Part shown: piece by piece, positions 46,901 to 61,045 of the stretch
Layout of the letters: each line of letters starts with the position of its first letter
How positions within the stretch are numbered: position 1 is the first letter of the stretch
Assembly: GCF_963678635.1 (NCBI RefSeq)
Contig: NC_087069.1
Coordinates: 36,375,959 to 36,439,958 of the forward strand
Reading direction: 5' to 3'
Length of the DNA: 64,000 nt
DNA from: Symsagittifera roscoffensis
Lineage: Eukaryota; Xenacoelomorpha; Acoela; Convolutidae
The notes under the pieces: generated by a model
What the model saw: only the letters and a program-made list of their open reading frames with translations
The model's database searches: none
What the model was told of the DNA's origin: nothing
Position numbers and translations under genes: made by a program

Positions 46901-49900
46901 CAATTTGGAACGATTTCTAAGACGGATTGAATCTCTGCTTACGCGCGCGTTAATAGTGCGAAGTATATCGAGCATTAATTGTCCCAAATTGGCCAAAATG
47001 ACCATCTTTAAACCCCCGTAACTTTACGAAAAATGATCCGAGGTGAAATATATTTTCATATTTAAGCTCAAGAAACATTACTTTTTTAATGATATGAAAC
47101 ACTTTTGTCAAAAATGCCTAGTTAAAAATCGAATTTTGTCTGGAGAAAAAAAACCACCCGAGCAAAAATATTCCGTTACTTTTGTTACGAAAGTCGGAAC
47201 AACAATCATTATATTTTTTGAGCATCAAAATCAATTTCAATCAATTATAATCATTCTTATGCAAACATTTCAAAAAATCCAATATTTCTGACCCTTCTGG
47301 TGGACTTCATTTGTCATTAGTTTGTTACAAATATCAGTATTTTTTGCATTAAAAACTGAAAACCTTATGTGATCTTTCCCTATTTTCATTCCTTCCGCGG
47401 GGAGATTAACTAGTGCTATGGTTTTTGCTCACGTATCCCGCCAACTTTTCTGCAAGATGATGCGCGTTTGCCTCTCTCCGTCCCAACCCCCCGCCCATAA
47501 CGTTCCCGCGTTTAAGAAAAGTGAAAACAAATCGATTATAATGGATTTTTGTGATCTAAAACATTGTAAATACAATCGGTTCCCATGTTACATTCAGACA
47601 ACAAAATTGGACTAAAAATAGATTTAAATCTTTTTTGTCTTGCCAAAACAAAAGGCCATAATGTTCCGACTTTCGCAACGAAAGTAACGGAATATTTGTG
47701 CTCGGGGTGTGTTTTTTTTTCTTCAGACAAATTTCGTCTTTTTAAGAGGCCATTTTGACGGAATTTTTTGCATCATTCGGAAGCCATTGTCGTCTTAAGC
47801 TTAAATTTGAAAAGATATTTCATCTGTGACTTTTTTCCTAAAGTTATGGGGATTTAAAGATTGCCGTTTTGGCCAATTTGGGACAATTAACGCGCGATAT
47901 AATTCGCACAATTAACGCGTAAGCGGAGATTAATCCGTTTTAGAGCTCGTTGCAAATTGGTTGAAAGAAGCTTTTTTGCCATAAATGTTTTGTTACTTTT
48001 TGTTACTATAAATGGCGTGTGGGGGGATGATTTTCACAAAAAATCTCAAATTAAAAAAAATCATTTTTTTATTCCATTCAATTTTTTTATGTTACAACTG
48101 CTCCATAAATCTTGAAAGGCAGTCGGGCTCTTTTTCCTTTTCCCCCTCACCTGCAAACTTTTACAAGTAAGTTTGTTGACCATATTGTCCGATTGTTATG
48201 AAAATTGACATATAGACTAATTAGGACTTACTACTTTGATGAGAACTTTTTCCTTGTTTTGGTATCAAATTGATGTATCTCAGTTAAAATGAATAACAAG
48301 ACTGCTCGTATCAGGGCGAAGCCTTGAATGTTTCGACTGCTTTTTAAGAATTTTGGACCAGTTATAACAAGAAAAAATTTACATGTAATAAGAAAAGAAT
48401 TTTTTTTGAGATTTTTTGTGAAAATCATCCTACCACACGCCGTATAGAATTCAAAGTGATTCCTAGTAACAAATCTATTATGGCAAATAAGCTTCCTTCA
48501 ACCAATTTGGAACGATTTCTAAGACGGATTGAATCTCTGCTTACGCGCGCGTTAATAGTGCGAAGTATATCGAGCATTAATTGTCCCAAATTGGCCAAAA
48601 TGACCATCTTTAAACCCCCGTAACTTTACGAAAAATGATCCGAGGTGAAATATTTTTTCATATTTAAGCTCAAGAAACATTACCTTTTTAATGATATGAA
48701 ACACTTTTGTCAAAAATGCCTAGTTAAAAATCGAATTTTGTCTGGAGAAAAAAAACCACCCGAGCAAAAACATTCCGTTACTTTTGTTACGAAAGTCGGA
48801 ACAACAATCATTATATTTTTTGAGCATCAAAATCAATTTCAATCAATTATAATCATTCTTATGCAAACATTTCAAAAAATCCAATATTTCTGACCCTTCT
48901 GGTGGACTTCATTTGTCATTAGTTTGTTACAAATATCAGTAGTTTTTGCATTAAAAACTGAAAACCTTATGTGATCTTTCCCTATTTTCATTCCTTCCGC
49001 GGGGAGATTAACTAGTGCTATGGTTTTTGCTCACGTATCCCGCCAACTTTTCTGCAAGATGATGCGCGTTTGCCTCTCTCCGTCCCAACCCCCCGCCCAT
49101 AACGTTCCCGCGTTTAAGAAAAGTGAAAACAAATCGATTATAATGGATTTTTGTGATCTAAAACATTGTAAATACAATCGGTTCTCATGTTACATTCAGA
49201 CAACAAAATTGGACTAAAAATAGATTTAAATCTTTTTTGTCTTGCCAAAACAAAAGGCCATAATGTTCCGACTTTCGCAACGAAAGTAACGGAATATTTG
49301 TGCTCGGGGTGTGTTTTTTTTTCTTCAGACAAATTTCGTCTTTTTAAGAGGCCATTTTGACGGAATTTTTTGCATCATTCGGAAGCCATTGTCGTCTTAA
49401 GCTTAAATTTGAAAAGATATTTCATCTGTGACTTTTTTCCTAAAGTTATGGGGATTTAAAGATTGCCGTTTTGGCCAATTTGGGACAATTAACGCGCGAT
49501 ATAATTCGCACAATTAACGCGTAAGCGGAGATTAATCCGTTTTAGAGCTCGTTGCAAATTGGTTGAAAGAAGCTTTTTTGCCATAAATGTTTTGTTACTT
49601 TTTGTTACTATAAATGGCGTGTGGGGGGATGATTTTCACAAAAAATCTCAAATTAAAAAAAATCATTTTTTTATTCCATTCAATTTTTTTATGTTACAAC
49701 TGCTCCATAAATCTTGAAAGGCAGTCGGGCTTTTTTTCCTTTTCCCCCTCACCTGCAAACTTTTACAAGTAAGTTTGTTGACCATTTTGTCCGATTGTTA
49801 TGAAAATTGACATATAGACTAATTAGGACTTACTACTTTGATGAGAACTTTTTCCTTGTTTTGGTATCAAATTGATGTATCTCAGTTAAAATGAATAACA

Positions 49901-52900
49901 AGACTGCTCGTATCAGGGCGAAGCCTTGAATGTTTCGACTGCTTTTTAAGAATTTTGGACCAGTTATAACAAGAAAAAATTTACATGTAATAAGAAAAGA
50001 ATTTTTTTTGAGATTTTTTGTGAAAATCATCCTACCACACGCCGTATAGAATTCAAAGTGATTCCTAGTAACAAATCTATTATGGCAAATAAGCTTCCTT
50101 CAACCAATTTGGAACGATTTCTAAGACGGATTGAATCTCTGCTTACGCGCGCGTTAATAGTGCGAAGTATATCGAGCATTAATTGTCCCAAATTGGCCAA
50201 AATGACCATCTTTAAACCCCCGTAACTTTACGAAAAATGATCCGAGGTGAAATATTTTTTCATATTTAAGCTCAAGAAACATTACCTTTTTAATGATATG
50301 AAACACTTTTGTCAAAAATGCCTAGTTAAAAATCGAATTTTGTCTGGAGAAAAAAACCACCCGAGCAAAAATATTCCGTTCCTTTTGTTACGAAAGTCGG
50401 AACAACAATCATTATATTTTTTGAGCATCAAAATCAATTTCAATCAATTATAATCATTCTTATGCAAACATTTCAAAAAATCCAATATTTCTGACCCTTC
50501 TGGTGGACTTCATTTGTCATTAGTTTGTTACAAATATCAGTAGTTTTTGCATTAAAAACTGAAAACCTTATGTGATCTTTCCCTATTTTCATTCCTTCCG
50601 CGGGGAGATTAACTAGTGCTATGGTTTTTGCTCACGTATCCCGCCAACTTTTCTGCAAGATGATGCGCGTTTGCCTCTCTCCGTCCCAACCCCCCGCCCA
50701 TAACGTTCCCGCGTTTAAGAAAAGTGAAAACAAATCGATTATAATGGATTTTTGTGATCTAAAACATTGTAAATACAATCGGTTCCCATGTTACATTCAG
50801 ACAACAAAATTGGACTAAAAATAGATTTAAATCTTTTTTGTCTTGCCAAAACAAAAGGCCATAATGTTCCGACTTTCGCAACGAAAGTAACGGAATATTT
50901 GTGCTCGGGGTGTGTTTTTTTTCTTCAGACAAATTTCGTCTTTTTAAGAGGCCATTTTGACGGAATTTTTTGCATCATTCGGAAGCCATTGTCGTCTTAA
51001 GCTTAAATTTGAAAAGATATTTCATCTGTGACTTTTTTCCTAAAGTTATGGGGATTTAAAGATTGCCGTTTTGGCCAATTTGGGACAATTAACGCGCGAT
51101 ATAATTCGCACAATTAACGCGTAAGCGGAGATTAATCCGTTTTAGAGCTCGTTGCAAATTGGTTGAAAGAAGCTTTTTTGCCATAAATGTTTTGTTACTT
51201 TTTGTTACTATAAATGGCGTGTGGGGGGATGATTTTCACAAAAAATCTCAAATTAAAAAAAATCATTTTTTTATTCCATTCAATTTTTTTATGTTACAAC
51301 TGCTCCATAAATCTTGAAAGGCAGTCGGGCTCTTTTTCCTTTTCCCCCTCACCTGCAAACTTTTACAAGTAAGTTTGTTGACCATATTGTCCGATTGTTA
51401 TGAAAATTGACATATAGACTAATTAGGACTTACTACTTTGATGAGAACTTTTTCCTTGTTTTGGTATCAAATTGATGTATCTCAGTTAAAATGAATAACA
51501 AGACTGCTCGTATCAGGGCGAAGCCTTGAATGTTTCGACTGCTTTTTAAGAATTTTGGACCAGTTATAACAAGAAAAAATTTACATGTAATAAGAAAAGA
51601 ATTTTGTTTGAGATTTTTTGTGAAAATCATCCTACCACACGCCGTATAGAATTCAAAGTGATTCCTAGTAACAAATCTATTATGCCAAATAAGCTTCCTT
51701 CAACCAATTTGGAACGATTTCTAAGACAAATTGAATCTCTGCTTACGCGCGCGTTAATAGTGCGAAGTATATCGAGCATTAATTGTCCCAAATTGGCCAA
51801 AATGACCATTCTTAAACCCCCGTAACTTTACGAAAAATGATCCGAGGTAAAATATCTTTTCATATTTAAGCTCAAGAAACATTACCTTTTTAATGATATG
51901 AAACACTTTTGTCAAAAATGCCTAGTTAAAAATCGAATTTTGTCTGGAGAAAAAAAACCACCCGAGCAAAAATATTCCGTTACTTTTGTTACGAAAGTCG
52001 GAACAACAATCATTATATTTTTTGAGCATCAAAATCAATTTCAATCAATTATAATCATTCTTATGCAAACATTTCAAAAAATCCAATATTTCTGACCCTT
52101 CTGGTGGACTTCATTTGTCATTAGTTTGTTACAAATATCAGTAGTTTTTGCATTAAAAACTGAAAACCTTATGTGATCTTTCCCTATTTTCATTCCTTCC
52201 GCGGGGAGATTAACTAGTGCTATGGTTTTTGCTCACGTATCCCGCCAACTTTTCTGCAAGATGATGCGCGTTTGCCTCTCTCCGTCCCAACCCCCCGCCC
52301 ATAACGTTCCCGCGTTTAAGAAAAGTGAAAACAAATCGATTATAATGGATTTTTGTGATCTAAAACATTGTAAATACAATCGGTTCCCATGTTACATTCA
52401 GACAACAAAATTGGACTAAAAATAGATTTAAATCTTTTTTGTCTTGCCAAAACAAAAGGCCATAATGTTCCGACTTTCGCAACGAAAGTAACGGAATATT
52501 TGTGCTCGGGGTGTGTTTTTTTTTCTTCAGACAAATTTCGTCTTTTTAAGAGGCCATTTTGACGGAATTTTTTGCATCATTCGGAAGCCATTGTCGTCTT
52601 AAGCTTAAATTTGAAAAGATATTTCATCTGTGACTTTTTTCCTAAAGTTATGGGGATTTAAAGATTGCCGTTTTGGCCAATTTGGGACAATTAACGCGCG
52701 ATATAATTCGCACAATTAACGCGTAAGCGGAGATTAATCCGTTTTAGAGCTCGTTGCAAATTGGTTGAAAGAAGCTTTTTTGCCATAAATGTTTTGTTAC
52801 TTTTTGTTACTATAAATGGCGTGTGGGGGGATGATTTTCACAAAAAATCTCAAATTAAAAAAAATCATTTTTTTATTCCATTCAATTTTTTTATGTTACA

Positions 52901-55900
52901 ACTGCTCCATAAATCTTGAAAGGCACTCGGGCTCTTTTTCCTTTTCCCCCTCACCTGCAAACTTTTACAAGTAAGTTTGTTGACCATATTGTCCGATTGT
53001 TATGAAAATTGACATATAGACTAATTAGGACTTACTATTTTGATGAGAACTTTTTCCTTGTTTTGGTATCAAATTGATGTATCTCAGTTAAAATGAATAA
53101 CAAGACTGCTCGTATCAGGGCGAAGCCTTGAATGTTTCGACTGCTTTTTAAGAATTTTGGACCAGTTATAACAAGAAAAAATTTACATGTAATAAGAAAA
53201 GAATTTTTTTTGAGATTTTTTGTGAAAATCATCCTACCACACGCCGTATAGAATTCAAAGTGATTCCTAGTAACAAATCTATTATGGCAAATAAGCTTCC
53301 TTCAACCAATTTGGAACGATTTCTAAGACGAATTGAATCTCTGCTTACGCGCGCGTTAAAAGTGCGAAGTATATCGAGCATTAATTGTCCCAAATTGGCC
53401 AAAATGACCATTCTTAAACCCCCGTAACTTTACGAAAAATGATCCGAGGTAAAATATCTTTTCATATTTAAGCTCAAGAAACATTACCTTTTTAATGATA
53501 TGAAACACTTTTGTCAAAAATGCCTAGTTAAAAATCGAATTTTGTCTGGAGAAAAAAAACCACCCGAGCAAAAATATTCCGTTACTTTTGTTACGAAAGT
53601 CGGAACAACAATCATTATATTTTTTGAGCATCAAACTCAATTTCAATCAATTATAATCATTTTTATGCAAACATTTCAAAAAATCCAATATTTCTGACCC
53701 TTCTGGTGGACTTCATTTGTCATTAGTTTGTTACAAATATCAGTAGTTTTTGCATTAAAAACTGAAAACTTTATGTGATCTTTCCCTATTTTCATTCCTT
53801 CCGCGGGGAGATTAACTAGTGCTATGGTTTTTGCTCACGTATCCCGCCAACTTTTCTGCAAGATGATGCGCGTTTGCCTCTCTCCGTCCCAACCCCCCGC
53901 CCATAACGTTCCCGCGTTTAAGAAAAGTGAAAACAAATCGATTATAATGGATTTTTGTGATCTAAAACATTGTAAATACAATCGGTTCCCATGTTACATT
54001 CAGACAACAAAATTGGACTAAAAATAGATTTAAATCTTTTTTGTCTTGCCAAAACAAAAGGCCATAATGTTCCGACTTTCGCAACGAAAGTAACGGAATA
54101 CTTGTGCTCGGGGTGTGTTTTTTTTTCTTCAGACAAATTTCGTCTTTTTAAGAGGCCATTTTGACGGAATTTTTTGCATCATTCGGAAGCCATTGTCGTC
54201 TTAAGCTTAAATTTGAAAAGATATTTCATCTGTGACTTTTTTCCTAAAGTTATGGGGATTTAAAGATTGCCGTTTTGGCCAATTTGGGACAATTAACGCG
54301 CGATATAATTCGCACAATTAACGCGTAAGCGGAGATTAATCCGTTGTACAGCTCGTTGCAAATTGGTTGAAAGAAGCTTTTTTGCCATAAATGTTTTGTT
54401 ACTTTTTGTTACTATAAATGGCGTGTGGGGGGAGAATTTTCACAAAAAATCTCAAATTAAAAAAATAATTTTTTTTTTCCATTCAATTTTTTTATGTTAC
54501 AACTGCTCCATAAATCTTGAAAGGCAGTCGAGCTCTTTTTCCTTTTCCCCCTCACCTGCAAACTTTTACAAGTAAGTTTGTTGACCATATTGTCCGATTG
54601 TTATGAAAATTGACATATAGACTAATTAGGACTTACTACTTTGATGAGAACTTTTTCCTTGTTTTGGTATCAAATTGATGTATCTCAGTTAAAATGAATA
54701 ACAAGACTGCTCGTATCAGGGCGAAGCCTTGAATGTTTCGGCTGCTTTTTAAGAATTTTGGACCAGTTATAACAAGAAAAAATTTACATGTAATAAGAAA
54801 AGAATTTTTTTTGAGATTTTTTGTGAAAATCATCCTACCACACACCGTATAGAATTCAAAGTGATTCCTAGTAACAAATCTATTATGGCAAATAAGCTTC
54901 CTTCAACCAATTTGGAACGATTTCTAAGACGGATTGAATCTCTGCTTACGCGCGCGTTAATAGTGCGAAGTATATCGAGCATTAATTGTCCCAAATTGGC
55001 CAAAATGACCATCTTTAAACCCCCGTAACTTTACGAAAAATGATCCGAGGTGAAATATCTTTTCATATTTAAGCTCAAGAAACATTACTTTTTTAATGAT
55101 ATGAAACACTTTTGTCAAAAATGCCTAGTTAAAAATCCAATTTTGTCTGGAGAAAAAAAACCACCCGAGCAAAAATATTCCGTTACTTTTGTTACGAAAG
55201 TCGGAACAACAATCATTATATTTTTTGAGCATCAAAATCAATTTCAATCAATTATAATCATTCTTATGCAAACATTTCAAAAAATCCAATATTTCTGACC
55301 CTTCTGGTGGACTTCATTTGTCATTAGTTTGTTACAAATATCAGTAGTTTTTGCATTAAAAACTGAAAACCTTATGTGATCTTTCCCTATTTTCATTCCT
55401 TCCGCGGGGAGATTAACTAGTGCTATGGTTTTTGCTCACGTATCCCGCCAACTTTTCTGCAAGATGATGCGCGTTTGCCTCTCTCCGTCCCAACCCCCCG
55501 CCCATAATGTTCCCGCGTTTAAGAAAAGTGAAAACAAATCGATTATAATGGATTTTTGTGATCTAAAACATTGTAAATACAATCGGTTCCCATGTTACAT
55601 TCAGACAACAAAATTGGACTAAAAATAGATTTAAATCTTTTTTGTCTTGCCAAAACAAAAGGCCATAATGTTCCGACTTTCGCAACGAAAGTAACGGAAT
55701 ATTTGTGCTCGGGGTGTGTTTTTTTTTCTTCAGACAAATTTCGTCTTTTTAAGAGGCCATTTTGACGGAATTTTTTGCATCATTCGGAAGCCATTGTCGT
55801 CTTAAGCTTAAATTTGAAAAGATATTTCATCTGTGACTTTTTTCCTAAAGTTATGGGGATTTAAAGATTGCCGTTTTGGCCAATTTGGGACAATTAACGC

Positions 55901-58900
55901 GCGATATAATTCGCACAATTAACGCGTAAGCGGAGATTAATCCGTTTTAGAGCTCGTTGCAAATTGGTTGAAAGAAGCTTTTTTGCCATAAATGTTTTGT
56001 TACTTTTTGTTACTATAAATGGCGTGTGGGGGGATGATTTTCACAAAAAATTTCAAATTAAAAAAAATCATTTTTTTATTCCATTCAATTTTTTTTATGT
56101 TACAACTGCTCCATAAATCTTGAAAAGCAGTCGGGCTCTTTTTCCTTTTCCCCCTCACCTGCAAATTTTTACACTTAAGTTTGTTGACCATATTGTCCGA
56201 TTGTTATGAAAATTGACATATAGACTAATTAGGACTTACTACTTTGATGAGAACTTTTTCCTTGTTTTGGTATCAAATTGGTGTATCTCAGTTAAAATGA
56301 ATAACAAGACTGCTCGTATCAGGGCGAAACCTTGAATGTTTCGACTGCTTTTTAAGAATTTTGGACCAGTTATAACAAGAAAAAATTTACATGTAATAAG
56401 AAAAGAATTTTTTTTGAGATTTTTTGTGAAAATCATCCTACCACACGCCGTATAGAATTCAAAGTGATTCCTAGTAACAAATCTATTATGGCAAATGAGC
56501 TTCCTTTAACCAATTTGGAACGATTTCTAAGACGGATTGAATCTCTGCTTACGCGCGCGTTAATAGTGCGAAGTATATCGAGCATTAATTGTCCCAAATT
56601 GGCCAAAATGACCATCTTTAAACCCCCGTAACTTTACGAAAAATGATCCGAGGTGAAATATCTTTTCATATTTAAGCTCAAGAAACATTACCTTTTTAAT
56701 GATATGAAACACTTTTGTCAAAAATGCCTAGTTAAAAATCGAATTTTGTCTGGAGAAAAAAAACCACCCGAGCAAAAATATTCCGTTACTTTTGTTACGA
56801 AAGTCGAAACAACAATCATTATATTTTTTGAGCATCAAAATCAATTTCAATCAATTATAATCATTCTTATGCAAACATTTCAAAAAATCCAATATTTCTG
56901 ACCCTTCTGGTGGACTTCATTTGTCATTAGTTTGTTACAAATATCAGTAGTTTTTGCATTAAAAACTGAAAACCTTATGTGATCTTTCCCTATTTTCATT
57001 CCTTCCGCGGGGAGATTAACTAGTGCTATGGTTTTTGCTCACGTATCCCGCCAACTTTTCTGCAAGATGATGCGCGTTTGCCTCTCTCCGTCCCAACCCC
57101 CCGCCCATAACGTTCCCGCGTTTAAGAAAAGTGAAAACAAATCGATTATAATGGATTTTTGTGATCTAAAACATTGTAAATACAATCGGTTCCCATGTTA
57201 CATTCAGACAACAAAATTGGACTAAAAATAGATTTAAATCTTTTTTGTCTTGCCAAAACAAAAGGCCATAATGTTCCGACTTTCGCAACGAAAGTAACGG
57301 AATATTTGTGCTCGGGGTGTGTTTTTTTTTCTTCAGACAAATTTCGTCTTTTTAAGAGGCCATTTTGACGGAATTTTTTGCATCATTCGGAAGCCATTGT
57401 CGTCTTAAGCTTAAATTTGAAAAGATATTTCATCTGTGACTTTTTTCCTAAAGTTATGGGGATTTAAAGATTGCCGTTTTGGCCAATTTGGGACAATTAA
57501 CGCGCGATATAATTCGCACAATTAACGCGTAAGCGGAGATTAATCCGTTTTAGAGCTCGTTGCAAATTGGTTGAAAGAAGCTTTTTTGCCATAAATGTTT
57601 TGTTACTTTTTGTTACTATAAATGGCGTGTGGGGGGATGATTTTCACAAAAAATCTCAAATTATAAAAAAATCATTTTTTTATTCCATTCAATTTTTTTA
57701 TGTTACAACTGCTCCATAAATCTTGAAAGGCAGTCGGGCTCTTTTTCCTTTTCCCCCTCACCTGCAAACTTTTATAAGTGAGTTTGTTGACCATATTGTC
57801 CGATTGTTATGAAAATTGACGTATAGACTAATTAGGACTTACTACTTTGATGAGAACTTTTTCCTTGTTTTGGTATCAAATTGATGTATCTCAGTTAAAA
57901 TGAATAACAAGACTGCTCGTATCAGGGCGAAGCCTTGAATGTTGCGACTGCTTTTTAAGAATTTTGGACCAGTTATAACAAGAAAAAATTTACATGTAAT
58001 AAGAAAAGAATTTTTTTTGAGATTTTTTGTGAAAATCATCCTACCACACGCCGTATAGAATTCAAAGTGATTCCTAGTAACAAATCTATTATGGCAAATA
58101 AGCTTCCTTCAACCAATTTGGAACGATTTCTAAGACGGATTGAATCTCTGCTTACGCGCGCGTTAATAGTGCGAAGTATATCGAGCATTAATTGTCCCAA
58201 ATTGGCCAAAATGACCATCTTTAAACCCCCGTAACTTTACGAAAAATGATCCGAGGTGAAATATATTTTCATATTTAAGCTCAAGAAACATTACTTTTTT
58301 AATGATATGAAACACTTTTGTCAAAAATGCCTAGTTAAAAATCGAATTTTGTCTGGAGAAAAAAAACCACCCGAGCAAAAATATTCCGTTACTTTTGTTA
58401 CGAAAGTCGGAACAACAATCATTATATTTTTTGAGCATCAAAATCAATTTCAATCAATTATAATCATTCTTATGCAAACATTTCAAAAAATCCAATATTT
58501 CTGACCCTTCTGGTGGACTTCATTTGTCATTAGTTTGTTACAAATATCAGTAGTTTTTGCATTAAAAACTGAAAACCTTATGTGATCTTTCCCTATTTTC
58601 ATTCCTTCCGCGGGGAGATTAACTAGTGCTATGGTTTTTGCTCACGTATCCCGCCAACTTTTCTGCAAGATGATGCGCGTTTGCCTCTCTCCGTCCCAAC
58701 CCCCCGCCCATAACGTTCCCGCGTTTAAGAAAAGTGAAAACAAATCGATTATAATGGATTTTTGTGATCTAAAACATTGTAAATACAATCGGTTCCCATG
58801 TTACATTCAGACAACAAAATTGGACTAAAAATAGATTTAAATCTTTTTTGTCTTGCCAAAACAAAAGGCCATAATGTTCCGACTTTCGCAACGAAAGTAA

Positions 58901-61045
58901 CGGAATATTTGTGCTCGGGGTGTGTTTTTTTTTCTTCAGACAAATTTTGTCTTTTTAAGAGGCCATTTTGACGGAATTTTTTGCATCATTCGGAAGCCAT
59001 TGTCGTCTTAAGCTTAAATTTGAAAAGATATTTCATCTGTGACTTTTTTCCTAAAGTTATGGGGATTTAAAGATTGCCGTTTTGGCCAATTTGGGACAAT
59101 TAACGCGCGATATAATTCGCACAATTAACGCGTAAGCGGAGATTAATCCGTTTTAGAGCTCGTTGCAAATTGGTTGAAAGAATATTTTTTGCCATAAATG
59201 TTTTGTTACTTTTTGTTACTATAAATGGCGTGTGGGGGGATGATTTTCACAAAAAATCTCAAATTAAAAAAAAATCATTTTTTTATTCCATTCAATTTTT
59301 TTATGTTACAACTGCTCCATAAATCTTGAAAGGCAGTCGGGCTCTTTTTCCTTTTCCCCCTCACCTGCAAATTTTTACAAGTAAGTTTGTTGACCATATT
59401 GTCCGATTGTTATGAAAATTGACGTATAGACTAATTAGGACTTACTACTTTGATGAGAACTTTTTCCTTGTTTTGGTATCAAATTGATGTATCTCAGTTA
59501 AAATGAATAACAAGACTGCTCGTATCAGGGCGAAGCCTTGAATGTTTCGACTGCTTTTTAAGAATTTTGGACCAGTTATAACAAGAAAAAATTTACATGT
59601 AATAAGAAAAGAATTTTTTTTGAGATTTTTTGTGAAAATCATCCTACCACACGCCGTATAGAATTCAAAGTGATTCCTAGTATGAAATCTATTATGGCAA
59701 ATAAGCTTCCTTCAACCAATTTGGAACGATTTCTAAGACGGATTGAATCTCTGCTTACGCGCGCGTTACTAGTGCGAAGTATATCGAGCATTAATTTTCC
59801 CAAATTGGCCAAAATGACCATCTTTAAACCCCCGTAACTTTACGAAAAATGATCCGAGGTGAAATATCTTTTCAGATTTAAGCAAAAGAAACATTACTTT
59901 TTTAATGATATGAAACACTTTTGTCAAAAATGCCTAGTTAAAAATCGAATTTTGTCTGGAGAAAAAAAACCACCCGAGCAAAAATATTCCGTTACTTTTG
60001 TTACGAAAGTCGGAACAACAATCATTATATTTTTGAGCATCAAAATCAATTTCAATCAATTATAATCATTCTTATATAAACATTTCAAAAAATCCAATAT
60101 TTCTGACCCTTGTGGTGGACTTCATTTGTCATTAGTTTGTTACAAATATCAGTAGTTTTTGCATTAAAAACTGAAAACCTTATGTGATCTTTCCCTATTT
60201 TCATTCCTTCCGCGGGGAGATTAACTAGTGCTATGGTTTTTGCTCACGTATCCCGCCCACTTTTCTGCAAGATGATGCGCGTTTGCCTCTCTCCGTCCCA
60301 ACCCCCCGCCCATAACGTTCCCGCGTTTAAGAAAAGTGAAAACAAATCGATTATAATGGATTTTTGTGATCTAAAACATTGTAAATACAATCGGTTCCCA
60401 TGTTACATTCAGACAACAAAATTGGACTAAAAATAGATTTAAATCTTTTTTGTCTCGCCAAAACAAAAGGCCATAATGTTCCGACTTTCGCAACGAAAGT
60501 AACGGAATATTTGTGCTCGGGGTGTGTTTTTTTTTCTTCAGACAAATTTCGTCTTTTTAAGAGGCCATTTTGACGGAATTTTTTGCATCATTCGGAAACC
60601 ATTGTCGTCTTAAGCTTAAATTTGAAAAGATATTTCATCTGTGACTTTTTTCCTAAAGTTATGGGGATTTAAAGATTGCCGTTTTGGCCAATTTGGGACA
60701 ATTAACGCGCGATATAATTCGCACAATTAACGCGTAAGCGGAGATTAATCCGTTTTAGAGCTCGTTGCAAATTGGTTGAAAGAAGCTTTTTTGCCATAAA
60801 TGTTTTGTTACTTTTTGTTACTATAAATGGCGTGTGGGGGGATGATTTTCACAAAAAATCTCAAATTAAAAAAAATCATTTTTTTATTCCATTCAATTTT
60901 TTTATGTTACAACTGCTCCATAAATCTTGAAAGGCAGTCGGGCTCTTTTTCCTTTTCCCCCTCACCTGCAAACTTTTACAAGTAAGTTTGTTGACCATAT
61001 TGTACGATTGTTATAAAAATTGACATATAGACTAATTAGGACTTA

